A stretch of 64,000 nucleotides of DNA, from assembly GCA_026315105.1 (NCBI GenBank), contig CM048745.1, positions 757,345,006-757,409,005 of the forward strand, in the 5' to 3' direction. A program made the translations under genes and the position numbers. The DNA comes from Locusta migratoria (taxonomy: Eukaryota > Arthropoda > Insecta > Orthoptera > Acrididae). A model generated the notes under the pieces. The model was given only the letters and a program-made list of their open reading frames with translations, was not told the DNA's origin and did not search any database. Below, piece by piece: positions 45,797-56,763 of the stretch (positions are counted from its first letter, which is position 1; every line of letters begins with the position of its first letter).

Positions 45797-45997
45797 AAAA
45801 AAAAGTTTAAATGTTTGTTAAGCTTAAGGGACTTAACTACGGGGTCATCAATCCCTAAACTTACAAACTACTTATGAACTACTTACAACTAAGGACGGCA
45901 CAAATGTCCATGCCCGAGGGGGGACTCGAACTCCCGACCGTAGTGGCTGTGCAGACCGTGACTGGAGCGCTTCAGTCCCCTCGGCCACCGCGGCCGG
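45797..45997 (-). mobile_element. tRNA-derived SINE with target duplication
   Basis: Flanked by CCATGTTGAGGA at 45785-45796 and 45998-46009. B box on the minus strand GGGAGTTCGAGTCCC. Confidence 0.9.
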
Positions 45998-46069
45998 CCA
46001 TGTTGAGGAGATCCTCCTGGATGTGGAACATGTCAAGAAACAAAATTTACAAGTTGAATAATAGATAAT

Positions 46070-46862
46070 ACTTTTTTTAGCTTATAATAATACTAATATA
46101 GTATGAGTACATGCATCATTTGGTACAATTTAGAAATTCACTAATGGAGTAGAAGGAGTTGGCCACTAGAAAGTCTTTTTGGTTCCTCTTAAACTGATCT
46201 TTATTTGTAGCTAAATTTTTTTATACTTGATGGTAAATTATTGAAAATGTGTGTTCCTAGGTAATGGACCCCTTTTTGAACTAAAGTAAGTGCTTTTAAG
46301 TCCTTGTGTCGATCATTTTTATTCCTTGTATTGTATGTATGAACTGAGCTGTTTGTCGGGAAAAGGGATATATTATTTATGACAAATTTCATTAAGGAAT
46401 AAATATACTGAGAGGCAGTAGTTAATATACCCAGTTCTTTGAAGAGGCTTCTACAGGACGTCCGTGAATTTACTCCACAAATAATACGTATTACACGTTT
46501 TTGGACTCTGAAGACTTTTGACTGACTTGAAGAGTTACCCCAAAATATTATACTATATGACATTAGGAAATGAAAGTAAGCAAAGTATGCAAGCTTTGTT
46601 ATTTTTATGTCTCCTATGTCTGATAACACTCGTATTGAAAATACAGATTTGTTGAGTCGTTTCTGCAGTTCTGTGGTGTGCTCCTCCCAACTAAATTTAT
46701 TATCAAGCTGTAATCCCAAGAATTTGATACTGGGATTACAGTATAATATTTTGGGGTAACTCTTCAAGTCAGTCAAAAGTCTTCAGAGTCCAAAAACGTG
46801 TAATACGTATTATTTGTGGAGTAAATTCACGGACGTCCTGTAGAAGCCTCTTCAAAGAACAT
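46070..46862 (-). mobile_element. LINE RT C-terminal fragment with terminal foldback
   Basis: Minus-strand frame 46776-46201: the RT thumb (IKFLGLQLDNKFSWEEHT, RVQKRVIRIICGVN, HIFNNLPSSIK), typical of insect Jockey-superfamily LINE polymerases. The first residues of the frame (about 12) do not belong: they are the antisense of the IIFWGNSSSQS segment of the same RT. Confidence 0.8.
46435..46862. repeat. Inverted duplication at the LINE 5' end
   Basis: 46435-46555 (CTTTGAAGAGGC...AATATTATAC) returns inverted at 46742-46862 with a 186-bp spacer. The turn is next to an 11-bp native hairpin (CTGTAATCCCA / TGGGATTACAG). Confidence 0.9.
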
Positions 46863-48604
46863 TTGAGATAAGTATCTTCCACACGCCGTCCACATGGCTG
46901 TTGTCTACTCCATTTGTGATAGTCGCCTCTTGAATTTCTTCCCTGCGTGGGTTCGTGATTTTGGTGTTGTTTGTGCTTGATTAGGGTTTGTGCGGCAGAA
47001 GCCCAGCTGTCAACTTTCCTTAACGTCTAGGTCTCATTCTTTACTATTTGTATTACTAAGAATTCAAAGCCGAGAGTGAGTGAGCAGTGTTGCTCGTTAT
47101 CAATCGTATATTTAAAATTGCTAAAGCAGTGCTTTCTAAACTTTCCCTCATGGCGACACCCTTTTATAGCTTACCCTTTCTCTAATGTAAATACATGTGG
47201 TAGAATTTAGATGGTTCTAGCTGAAGGGAGGGGGCGGAAATAAAGTATCGCTTAAAGGTAGTTTGTAAATGAAACTGAAATCCTCGAACGCATTGACATG
47301 TTTAATGTTGATCCTGACTGCAGCAATTACCTACACGTATCGCAAGAAAAGGAAACATTAGAAACTACGGAGATGTACAACAACACCGCAGACAACAATG
47401 CCTAACTCACACAATGTCAGGGCCAGATATGGTTTTGCTGGATCGATTGGAAACGGCATCTGGGGATTAGCTGCTCAGGTTTCTGATTTAGACAGCACAG
47501 TGGCTGTTCACTTTCAGTTAAATACTATCACATTATTTTCAGAAATAAAGAGGATGTATTTATGACAGGTGATGAATTATTATTTAAGTTTGCTTCACCA
47601 CGATCTCGGAAGTCCCGACATATTCGGAAAAAATGGATAAATATTTGTGACAAGTAAGAATATGAATGTCATTTCTGGTGCCAGAATCTGTTACATACAG
47701 AAAGCTAGAGAAATAAATATTAACGCATACCAGGGTTCGAACCAACGATCACTGCATTTAAAATACTACTCTCCGTGAATCACCTGGCCACACACCATAC
47801 TAAACATCGCTACTGAATAACTTTAGTCAGTTGACAATTGTGACTGCTTTTACAATCTGTGACAGCTTTTACAGCCACTGTGTCACTGATTGATATTTAA
47901 TTGTAAGACACGCACCCGAGGGTGACGTGGCTTTGATAAATCCGTTAAAAACGTTCAGTTGCAGGTTTTCGAGAAGGAAAGCTGATTACAGTGAAGGTTC
48001 ATTCAAGTAGCTGCCAGTTCCAGCAAACTACGCATGGGAAGAGCTGTTATCGAGCATCAGCAGCTGCTCTGTACATGCGCAGTTTGCTGGAATCTGACAA
48101 CTGGCAGCTGCTTGAACAAACCCTGTCTACTGCTGCTGAAGCAGAGCTGCCGCCTAGCGGCTGAGCACGTAATTAATGTACACCGATCATTCCTTTTTTG
48201 TTAGTCTCGCGACACCCTCGATACTACTACGCGACACCCCAGGGTGTCGCGACACGCAGTTTGGAAAGGTCTGTGCTAAAGCATTGATTATTTGGTTTCT
48301 AAGGGTGTCTGGTGTATGCCCGTCTGCTACTTCGTTTCCTCCCTGGAGAGCAGATGTAATTTAAGGCAGTTCCCTTTTCCGTTCGCCGGGTATCCTACTA
48401 CCCTGCGGTTGTATTGCGGCAGTCCCTGATTTCTGTTTCCCACCTAGCCTTTAGCCTTCATCCTTTCATTCCTTACTTGCATCCGTTTGGCGGTGATAAC
48501 GTAATGTGTGTTATCACCAACCTGAGCCATTGTTGCTTCATTTGTAAAAAGAGGCCCTGAAGATGATGCCAGTCTGACTGTAGGATGTGCAATGTAATGT
48601 AAAT

Positions 48605-48639
<35 letters not shown>

Positions 48640-48876
48640 GAGTCACCTTTTGAAAATTAAATTGTGCCTTGGCTCTAGGTTTCTTGTTGCAAGGCATGTT
48701 TTTGAAATGGTATCTGTACTTGAGGGGCACTTGTATTTTAACATGAACTTGTAATCTTTAGCTTCCTTGTCCCAAGTTGCATTTTGAGATTAGATCTCGT
48801 CTCAAATAGCATTTCTATCAGATTTAGATTGTATCATAATCTCTGAGTTTTGATTGGTATTGGGAAATATCTAAAT
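46863..48876. other. Intergenic, SINE-like B box, T-run
   Basis: A minus-strand tRNA-like B box (GGGTTCGAACC, about 47732) suggests an old SINE near 47720-47800. There is a T-run at 48607-48637. An inverted pair GCAGCTGCT/CAGCTGC-TTGAACAAAC occurs at 48000-48125 around GCGCAGTTTGCTGGAA. No gene was recognised. Confidence 0.45.
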
Positions 48877-49749
48877 GGGCCCTCACACGATCAATACTAT
48901 TGTCAGTATATTGACAGTGCCCCATTATATTGACCGTCTGTGCGTAGGTATTGACGTATTGTCAATATCGTAAATATTGGCACAGCTGTGTTGACGGCTC
49001 AAAAATATTTTTCCGGTTTGACAATATTCGTTGTTCAGATGTTCGCAGAGTTGCGCAGAAAAGTCTCAGGGCGCTAGTGTCTATCGCATGACTACTGTGT
49101 TTCAGTGTTTACATTTGCTGTTTCTATCTCATATGCTTTGAATGAAATTGCAATGGGCAAGAAACATCAATAAATAATTAATCCTACAGTTTATCGAATG
49201 TTATAGGAGTAATTCATTTCTCTGAACACAGTTGATAACATAGACAGAAGCTAGAAGCTTAATTGTTATAAGCAGTTACTTGAGGTTTATCACCTGCAGT
49301 ATCTGAAACGAAAAATAGAGGAAGTTAAAAAAGAAAATAAATTATGTAATCTCCTCTTATGTTTCACTGAGAATCTTACCAATCATGTTAGCGGACACAA
49401 CTGCACTGCACTTTAAACATTTAAAAATATGAAGTTACATATAATCCTTGAACGGCTGGAATGGCGGGTCTCAGCAGAACTGTCTTACTTTTCGATTTCG
49501 TTTCGTAACATTGTAATTTTGTCGTATTATTGTGAGCTCCTTCGAAAATATTTTCAAGAAATCTTCCGGGTCAATGGTTCGCATTTCCGTCAGCACGTTC
49601 ATCTGCGAAAAATCATTCCTTTTCTTTACGAACCTAGTTCCCCTTTCCGTAGTTCTCGGTTGTCTTATTATTATTATTATTATTATTATAAACAACAATT
49701 GTAGAATAAAGCAGCCCGACAAGTTACACATTATTTAGATACTTGATCT

Positions 49750-49790
49750 AGATTTCGGCACCAAGTATGGGCGCCTTCATCAGAAGATTA
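49750..49790 (-). ncRNA. Hammerhead-like ribozyme motif, best stem II
   Basis: Minus strand: CTTCTGATGA, an extra A, stem II GGCGCC/GGTGCC (six pairs, one G-T) with a 7-nt loop, GAAA, then ATCT|AGAT + C (a perfect four-pair stem III with no loop) and AAG, which pairs with the CTT before the core. Confidence 0.42.
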
Positions 49791-49811
49791 AAATTATGAC
49801 TCATTTGAGAC

Positions 49812-50023
49812 GTAAAAAAAAATGTTCAAATGTTTGTAAATCTATCGAACCAAACTGCGTGGTCATCAGTCCGTAGCTTACAAAGTACTTAAACCTAGGT
49901 AAACTAACCTAAGGACAAACACACACACCCATGCCCCAGGGAGGACTCGAACCTCCACGGCGAGCAAGCGCGCGCTCCGCAGCGAGACTCTTTAGACCGC
50001 TCGGCTACTCGACCGCGGCTGAC
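49812..50023 (-). mobile_element. tRNA-derived SINE nested in the foldback
   Basis: GTAGCCGAGCGGTCTAAAG-type head at the right, tail at the left with an A-run. Imperfect flanks GAGACGTAAA and GACACGTAAA look like its target duplication. Confidence 0.82.
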
Positions 50024-50155
50024 ACGTAAACTTATGAGCGATATGCTCCAGTCCAAAAGCTAAATAATTATTTATACATAAATAAGAATTATATATCTTT
50101 TGGACTTGAGCATATCGCTCACAAGTTAACGTCTCATGTGAGTAATAATTTTAAT

Positions 50156-50196
50156 CTTCTGATGAAGGGACCCATAGTTGGTGCTGAAATTTAGAT
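50156..50196 (+). ncRNA. Hammerhead-like motif, right arm
   Basis: CTGATGA (50159-50165), GAAA (50186-50189), stem III ATTTAGATC with one change from the left arm. Stem II is weakened by substitutions. Confidence 0.3.
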
Positions 50197-50324
50197 CAAG
50201 TATCTAAACAAAGTGCAAGTTATTGGGCTGCTTTATCCTAAAATTATTATAAATTTAGTACGGTTGCTGCAATTTTTGACAATATATGTTTAAAATCGAT
50301 TATTATTATTGTAAATAGGTAAAT

Positions 50325-50640
50325 CAGTCATTCGAAGACTGGTTTGAACACCACAGTGCTTTACTAGGCATGATCCTGTTTGGAGGTGGTATGCCGTTGC
50401 CTTCCTCCGACCTTCGAACTGACTTACCCAGTCAGTTATATGGGGACCTACAGTTTAACGTGGGTTCCGAATCTCGGTGCTACTCGGTATTTTTCACATG
50501 AGCAATACTGCCATAGGTGAAAGAAGTGGAAAATGACAGATAAAAATCATAGGACCTGGGGGGGCTCGAACCCGCTACCTTTGGATTTGTAGTCTGGCAC
50601 TCTACCACGGTACAACCGAGGCGCACTTATTGTTATTATT
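50325..50640 (-). repeat. Dispersed repeat of the 22510 family with tRNA-like head
   Basis: On the minus strand the right end reads GTGCGCCTCGGTTGTACCG ... GGGTTCGAGCCCC (A and B box layout). It is followed by the CACTCG..GGAAGGCAACGGC body and the GTGGTGTTCAAACC tail. This copy shows that the family is a tRNA-headed SINE. Confidence 0.7.
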
Positions 50641-50826
50641 GCTAGTAAATGCTATTTACGTTTTTGTCACGGTCTGACATTAGTTATTGCCTTCACGAAA
50701 TCGTATTCCCAACTGAAAATAATGATAATATTACTGATGGTGTGAGGACCACTGGAATGTATTGAACATTTGACAATATATAATTTATAATATTATAGTC
50801 AATAAGTACTGAATGTGTGAGGGCCC

Positions 50827-52489
50827 CTTAAGAATGAATTTGTTAAACTCTGTTTGGAAACAAGCCTTCAGCGAGTAACTTGATCTCTTGAGTTTCCTTT
50901 CGCATCTGTTGAAAGAGTGATCGTAAACACGGGCTATCATTGGTGTATCCACCCAGTCCTTCCATGTCCTCCCGGTTTTATTATTAAGTCAAATAATATT
51001 CATATTTTAAAAATTCACCAATCCGCCCCAGTGTTTGCGTAAGCGTCTGATGCGTCACAAAAACAGATTACAGTGGTTCAGTCTAGAAATTTAGAAAGCA
51101 AATAGGCATATTGTGGAGGAGGGTGGGCGATCCGTACGAATTTCCTCTCTGCCGATCGAGGATGATTGTGCAGTAGAAAAATATGTGGTTTTTAACTGTC
51201 GGAAACAACTCATAGTTGAGGAGGCATTTCCGCGGTAACGGCGCCGGGCATTGTCGCGAGGCTATATAAGCAGCGGCAGCGTCCTCTGTAGCACCGGCGG
51301 CAGGCAGGGGGGGGGGGGGGGGCGTGGCAGCAGGCGGACCCCCCACCACGTCACCCCCTTTCTCCGTCAGCAGAAAGACGCCGCAGAAGCTAGGAAGTTC
51401 GGGCCAGCATCACACAATATTGGATGGACTGTGATGACTTGCGCTAAGTGTTTTAGTTCCATGTTTCTACACTGGGTGACACCAACAGTCGGCAAAGTCG
51501 TCAAACTTCCAGTACAGTTACAATGGCGGCAAAAAAGACTCGTTGACAAGGTGCTGATATCCTTGTTTTGACATGGGAAGCTATCATATCTGTCAGCCAG
51601 TTGATTTTATATGATCCTGTGATGTTATTATGTCATTTCTTTCAAAGGCATGTTACTGTAAGAAGGTGCATATCATGACAGTAGTGAAGGCCCAAAACAG
51701 ACAATCGAGTTGGTACAAAATTTTTGAAAATAGATTTCTTTTCTTTTTTTGCAATAAATTACTGTATGCATTTTGTATGTTAAACGTCCCTCTCTACATT
51801 ACTGTCACATCACCTACAACCTTGGTCTGAAAGGGTTAAGACTTATCCCACACCAGGATCAGAAGCCAAATGTTTGACATCACTGGTAAATTGGCGCTTT
51901 GCTTTTCAGACATCGTATCCAGCCAGTTGATAGAGACCACTGCATGACATATAGTGTGTTCACATCCGGGTAGAGGATGTAGCTCAACGTCACAGAGGGT
52001 GGGTGCTCCGTCTTACTCATTCACGGGTTATCTGCCATGGCGTACCTATGGACACACTGGCAAAGTCCACCGCGAATCCTGCGTTCGAAGAACAGCATTA
52101 TATCAACATCAGTTGATAATTTTTTTCCAGCATTGCGTCCCACAAAAGATTCCGTGCCGCGCTAAAACTGTCGCATGGGCTGAGGCACTGTGTCACAGAT
52201 TGTGTGGCCGCTCCTGATGGAGGTTCCCTCGCAAATGGGTGTATGTATTGTCCTTAGAATAAGATAGTTTAAGTAGACGGCAAGTATAGCTGCCGATGGT
52301 GTCCTCAGCTTGGTTCCTTAGGTCTACAAACTTTCGGACATGAGAATTCTATTGGAATCTTTGTATATAAATATCGAATTATGTTTATTAGTCTCGCTAA
52401 AACTCAGAAACAGGTTAACAGATTTGAATATATTTTTATTTAGTCTTGGTCGCTTTAATACAGAGGGGGGTGGGGTGGGGGGAATAGGG
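50827..52489. other. Intergenic, possible promoter and old SINE
   Basis: A TATA-type promoter candidate is listed separately (51260). An old SINE tail is at 52170-52340 (GGCCGCTCCTGATGGAGG, TGTATTGTCCTTAGAATAAG). No coding gene was recognised. Confidence 0.4.
51255..51300 (+). promoter_or_regulatory. Possible TATA-box core promoter
   Basis: GCTATATAAGCAG at 51260-51272 in GC-rich surroundings, with a plausible start about 30 bp on, followed by a G-run. No gene or LTR partner could be linked. Confidence 0.2.
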
Positions 52490-52648
52490 TTAAAAATGTT
52501 CAAATGTTTGTAAATCTATGGGACTCAACTGCTTGATTATTAGTGCCTAGCTTACAAATTACTTAATCTAAGGTAAATTAACCTAAGGACAACACAAACA
52601 CCCATGCCCGAGGGGAGAATCAAACCCCCGACGGCGGACGGCCGGGAA
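52490..52648 (-). mobile_element. Truncated tRNA-derived SINE
   Basis: Tail AATGTTCAAATGTTTGTAAA to the B box GGGGGTTTGATTC; the A-box half is missing. Confidence 0.75.
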
Positions 52649-53640
52649 ATAGCGGAAACGCAAAAGAAACACTAATTTCTGTACAATTTGTAGAATGCAG
52701 TGATTAAGTGTATGTAGGGAGTTGCTGACTATGGTGAATAACACTCTGGCGTGTTGTAAAGCCTCATGTTTTTGAAACCTTTCTTCAATTTCAGGTTTCA
52801 TTCATTCCTCTTCTGTCCTGTCCATAGTAAGTAAGGAATGTATGTTTTCATGCCTGAGTACTTTGTATTTCTTTGCAGTGTCAGAAAAAATTGTTGACAT
52901 GTAGATTTTGAACATACATCATTATTTTGTGACTTTACAACCATGGGCTGCTTTTCATCAGCAAACGAATTTTAAGGAACTAGGTGAGTTCTGGGTGAGC
53001 AATAAGTAACAATAATAAGCTTGTAGGACCAACATGAGGATACACGAGAGAACACAGTGGACGTTATGCTAGTAAGTATATAATGCACACTGCAAATAAG
53101 AGGAAAACCATTCTGAAAGAGGGTATAAAGTTATCATCTATAAAATTTAAGTGTTGCAATTTTTCTGAAGCTATTTGTCTGCAATGTAGCACTGTAATTG
53201 TCTGAATCGTGGAACATAACATTTCAGACAATGTAACGCTGAATATCAGGATAGTATACCATGTAATGTATTGAAGAATTTGAATTTACCTTGTGTCATC
53301 ATTAATAGTTTGGTGATAGAGGGAGCAATGGCTGCCAAAATGTAACGTGACGGCAAGCACTGACTGCAGTAATAAAATTCAATCGAAAAACTACAAAGTG
53401 TAGGCAGAGATGAAGATGCTTGCACAAGACAGATAAAGTTTGAGAACTGCATGAAGGACACCCACGGGCGGCGGCAGCAACACGACTACCGCCACCACCA
53501 TCAACAGCTGCAGACTGACTATCAACAAAGGTACAACAAGCGTATGGAAATACGATCCTACACACGTGAGTGGCTCGAAGACTTCCTAAGAAAGAGACTC
53601 TACTATGTTCTTCTCGAAGGTGAGTGTTGACAGCGAAGGA
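52649..53640. other. Intergenic, no gene seen
   Basis: No domain recognised. Confidence 0.45.
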
Positions 53641-55303
53641 TCTAGTCTTCAAAGAAGTGGTATCGACAGCAATTGACAGTTTTATACCAAATAAATTAAT
53701 AAAAGAAGGAGGCGATCCCCCTTGGTACACAAAACAGGTCAAGACACTGTTGCAAAAGCAAAGGAAAAGGCATACTAAATTTAAACGAACACGAAATCCC
53801 CACGATTTGCGATCGTACTCAGAAGCTCGAAATTTAGCGAGGATTTCAATGCGAGATGTCTACAATATTTATCACAACGAAACTCTTTCTCGTAATTTGA
53901 CTGAAAACCCAAAGAGATTTTGGTCATATGTTAAATATACTCGGGGCAAATCACAAACAATACCTTCACTACGTGATAGTAATGGCGATCCTGCCGATGA
54001 CAGCGCTACTAAAGCAGAGTTACTAAACTTAGCTTTTAGAAACTCATTCACCAAAGAAGACGAAACCAATATTCCAGATTTCGAATTACGAACAGATGTC
54101 GTAATGAGTAACGTTGAAGTAGATATCATCGGAGTAGTGCAGCAACTAAAATCACTTAACAAGAACAAGTCTTCTGGTCCGGATTGTATACCCATTAGAC
54201 TTCTATCTGATTATGCTGAAGCGATAGCTCCTTACTTAACAGTCATATACAACCGCTCTCTCATAGAAGTATCTGTACCAAAAGATTGGAAAGTTGCACA
54301 GGTCACCCCTATATTCAAGAAAGGCAGTAGGAGTAACCCACTAAACTACAGGCCTATTTCATTGACGTCCATTTACAGCAGGGTTTTGGAACATATCCTG
54401 TATTCAAATATTATGAATTATCTCGAACAGAACGATCTATTGACCCAACGTCAACACGGATTTAGAAAATATCGTTCATGCGAAACACAACTAGCTCTTT
54501 ATTCACACGAAGTGATGGTTGCTATCGACAAAGGTTCGCCAATCGATTCAGTATTTCTTGATTTCCAGACAGCTTTTGACACCGTACCTCACAAACGGCT
54601 TTTAATCAAATTGCGTGGTTATGGTATATCGCCCCAAATTTGCGATTGGATAGGGGATTTCTTGTCAGAGAGGACACAGTTCGTAGTAATCGATGGTGAG
54701 GCATCGACTAAAACAGAGGTGATATCGGGCGTTCCACAGGGTAGTGTTATTGGTCCTCTGCTATTCCTTATTTACATAAACGATTTAGGGGAAAATCTAA
54801 GTAGCTCTCTTAGGTTATTTGCAGATGACGCCGTCATTTACCGTCTAGTAAAATCATTTGAAGATCAAAACCAACTGCAGAACGATCTGAATAAGATATC
54901 AGTATGGTGTAAAAATTGGCAATTGCCTCTAAATAATGAGAAGTGTGAAGTCGTCCACATGAGTACGAAAAGAAATCCGTTAAACTTTGTTTACAACATA
55001 AATCAATCAAACGTGAAGGCCGTAAACTCCACAAAATACCTAGGAATTACTATTACTTCAGACTTAAACTGGAAAGAACACGTAGATAATATCGTGGGAA
55101 AGGCGAACCAGAGACTACGTTTTATTGGCAGAACCCTTAAAAGATGCAACAGAACTACTAAAGAAACTGCATACTCTGCGCTTGTCCGTCAATTTTTGGA
55201 GTATTGCAGCCCAGTGTGGGATCCTTATCAGGTGGGTTTGACGGAGGACATCGAAAGATTCCAAAGAAGGGCAGCTCGTTTCGTATTGTCACGATATAGG
55301 TGA
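53624..55303 (+). pseudogene. LINE reverse transcriptase, copy 3
   Basis: 559-residue frame; the first codons precede the LINE homology and are chance. RT landmarks: NKSSGPDCIP at about 181, YRPISLTS about 242, FLDFQTAFDTVP 311, GVPQGSVIGPLLF 369 and the catalytic FADD at 399-402, then the thumb KYLGITITSDLNWKEH. The frame ends at TGA (55301-55303) where copy 1 has a Gly codon (SRYRGDSV). The protein continues in the same frame to 55555, so one base change separates it from a full RT C-terminus. It encodes the polymerase that copies LINE RNA at the target site; without endonuclease it is not autonomous. Confidence 0.85.
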
Positions 55304-55642
55304 GACAGCGTTACGGAAATGATACAGGATCTGGGATGGGAATCACTACAACAACGGCGCTTATCGCTGCGGCGTGGGCTACTTGCGAAACTCCAATCAC
55401 CAACATTCTCCTCCGAATGCGAAAATATATTTTTGACTCCCACTTACATAGGTAGAAATGATCATCAGAATAAAATACGAGAAATCAGAGCTCGAACAGA
55501 GAGATTCAGGTGTTCTTTCTTCCCGCGCGCTATTCGAGAATGGAATGGGAGATAAATAGTATAATTGTTGTTCGATGAACCCTTTGCCAGGCACTTAAAT
55601 GTGATTTGCAGAGTATCCCATGTAGATGTAGATGTAGATGTA
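53641..55642 (+). mobile_element. Jockey/CR1-like LINE, 5'-truncated, copy 3 (best preserved)
   Basis: Covers the linker after the endonuclease, the full RT and C-terminus, the 3' UTR (TTTGCCAGGCACTTAAATG, GCAGAGTATCCC) and a (GTAGAT)n tail at 55617-55642. The endonuclease domain is absent. Confidence 0.88.
55304..55555 (+). pseudogene. LINE RT C-terminus after the stop, copy 3
   Basis: Continues as DSVTEMIQDLGWESLQQRR to FFPRAIREWNGR, the usual C-terminus seen in copies 1 and 2. Confidence 0.8.
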
Positions 55643-55750
55643 GTCTGGAGATACCCAGGGAATTGTAATAGGACCATTCTGAATGTTCTGACGGATAGGG
55701 TAAGTAGGTATCTGTTACTGTTTGCTGATGATGCTGTGGCTTCAAACCCC
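55643..55750 (+). pseudogene. Small LINE RT fragment of another family
   Basis: GDTQGIVIGP and, in another frame, YLLLFADDAVAS resemble RT motifs 'GxxQGxxLGP' and 'FADD' but only about 30 codons apart and frame-shifted. The piece directly follows the LINE tail. Confidence 0.35.
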
Positions 55751-56487
55751 CCGACACAGAGGCGCATCAGGTAGTCCCATGATCGATATGTCGTGTCGGA
55801 GGAATGCAACGTTGTGAGTGAAGTCTACAATTGAAAGCCATGAAGTACTGGCCTGTCGAAGCATGGATGCGGGGTCCCCCGTGCTATTGAACATTAAATG
55901 GACATTGAACTGTATGTCGTAAATTACAGTTGTGTATTCATTTTCCATTCCGCTGATTACAACGCTGTCTGTGGTGAATCGAAACAATGTTTAAGACGAA
56001 ACGTGTGTTGTTTTTGTATATGCTTGACATCATTCAAGTTTTTGTCGAAGCAATCGTAACATGTGATATAAACCGGACCTTCGAACTGAAGATATTTAAC
56101 TCCCCCCCCCCCCCCCCTACCGACCCGCACAGAGTAGGCTGAGGGGACAGTGTAGTATTAATGGATATCCCCTTTCCTATACAAACAAGTTAGTATTCTA
56201 CATGTTCTTTTTTTTCATCCGACGTGTAGTCTCCGTGATTTGAATGTATTTAGTTAAAATGTAGATGTAGAACAACAACAAAAGTCCAGGTCAAGGTCTA
56301 TTATTCTGGATTTCGAGGGTAAAAATTGTGAATTGCGGAAGTTCTCTAAGCTCGAACTAATGTATCGATATGAATATTTAGTAGTAACTAATAAAAATAA
56401 CTTGCAGTGTACAATAAACACGTAAGTTAATTTAACAACGGAAAATCCGATTGGAATTTCAATAATGTAGGACACTTAAACTCACCG
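55751..56487. other. Intergenic, C-run, LINE tail stub
   Basis: C-run at 56103-56117; ATGTAGATGTAGAAC at 56261 may be a LINE tail scar. No gene was recognised. Confidence 0.4.
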
Positions 56488-56545
56488 TAAAGAAACTCAC
56501 TGTGCTGCTGACAGGCACGAAAAATAAACACAATCACACAACTTA

Positions 56546-56574
56546 AAGTTTCGACCATGGCGTTCATCAGAAAA
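56546..56574 (-). ncRNA. Hammerhead-like motif, left arm
   Basis: Minus strand CTGATGA (56570-56564), a short stem II around CCATGG, GAAA (56552-56549), stem III ACTT(T)AAGT, then T at the cleavage position. Confidence 0.3.
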
Positions 56575-56675
56575 AGAAACAGTCTAGGTGCTTGTGGCGC
56601 TGTAGTGGCCGAACATGGTGATTTTGTGTGGTGTCTTTACTTGGTGTGTGACTGGGTGAATGTATGTGCTTCTTT

Positions 56676-56705
56676 TTCTGATGAAGGCCATGGCCGAAAA
56701 TTTGT
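56676..56705 (+). ncRNA. Hammerhead-like motif, right arm
   Basis: CTGATGA (56678-56684), an extra A, GGCC-AT-GGCC (stem II with a 2-nt turn), GAAA (56696-56699). Confidence 0.3.
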
Positions 56706-56763
56706 GTGAATGCGATCGTCTATTTTTCGTGTCTATTAGCAGCTCAGCGAGCCTCTTTACGAT

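Larger units (their letters stand above)
49697..50245. mobile_element. Foldback element with hammerhead-like motifs in both arms
   Basis: Arms of about 165 bp share AATAAAGCAGCCC, TTTAGATACTTGATCTA, CTTCATCAGAAGATTAAAAT and GAGCGATATGCTC in inverse order. The left arm is interrupted by a SINE at 49812-50023. The spacer is about 45 bp and AT-rich. Confidence 0.82.
48877..50826. mobile_element. DNA-transposon-like element with 22-bp TIRs and nested insertions
   Basis: The left end GGGCCCTCACACGATCAATACT matches the inverse of the right end (AGTACTGAATGTGTGAGGGCCC) with a few changes. No transposase was recognised, so it is non-autonomous. It hosts a foldback element (49697-50245), itself hit by a SINE, and another repeat (50325-50640). 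No target duplication is obvious, so the outer borders are less certain. Confidence 0.55.
56488..56763. mobile_element. Short foldback element with hammerhead-like motifs
   Basis: Arms of about 92 bp: GTAAAGA, GCACGAAAAATA, TTCATCAGAAAAAGAA and their inverses TTCTTTTTCTGATGAA, TATTTTTCGTGTC, TCTTTAC. The spacer is about 88 bp. Confidence 0.8.
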
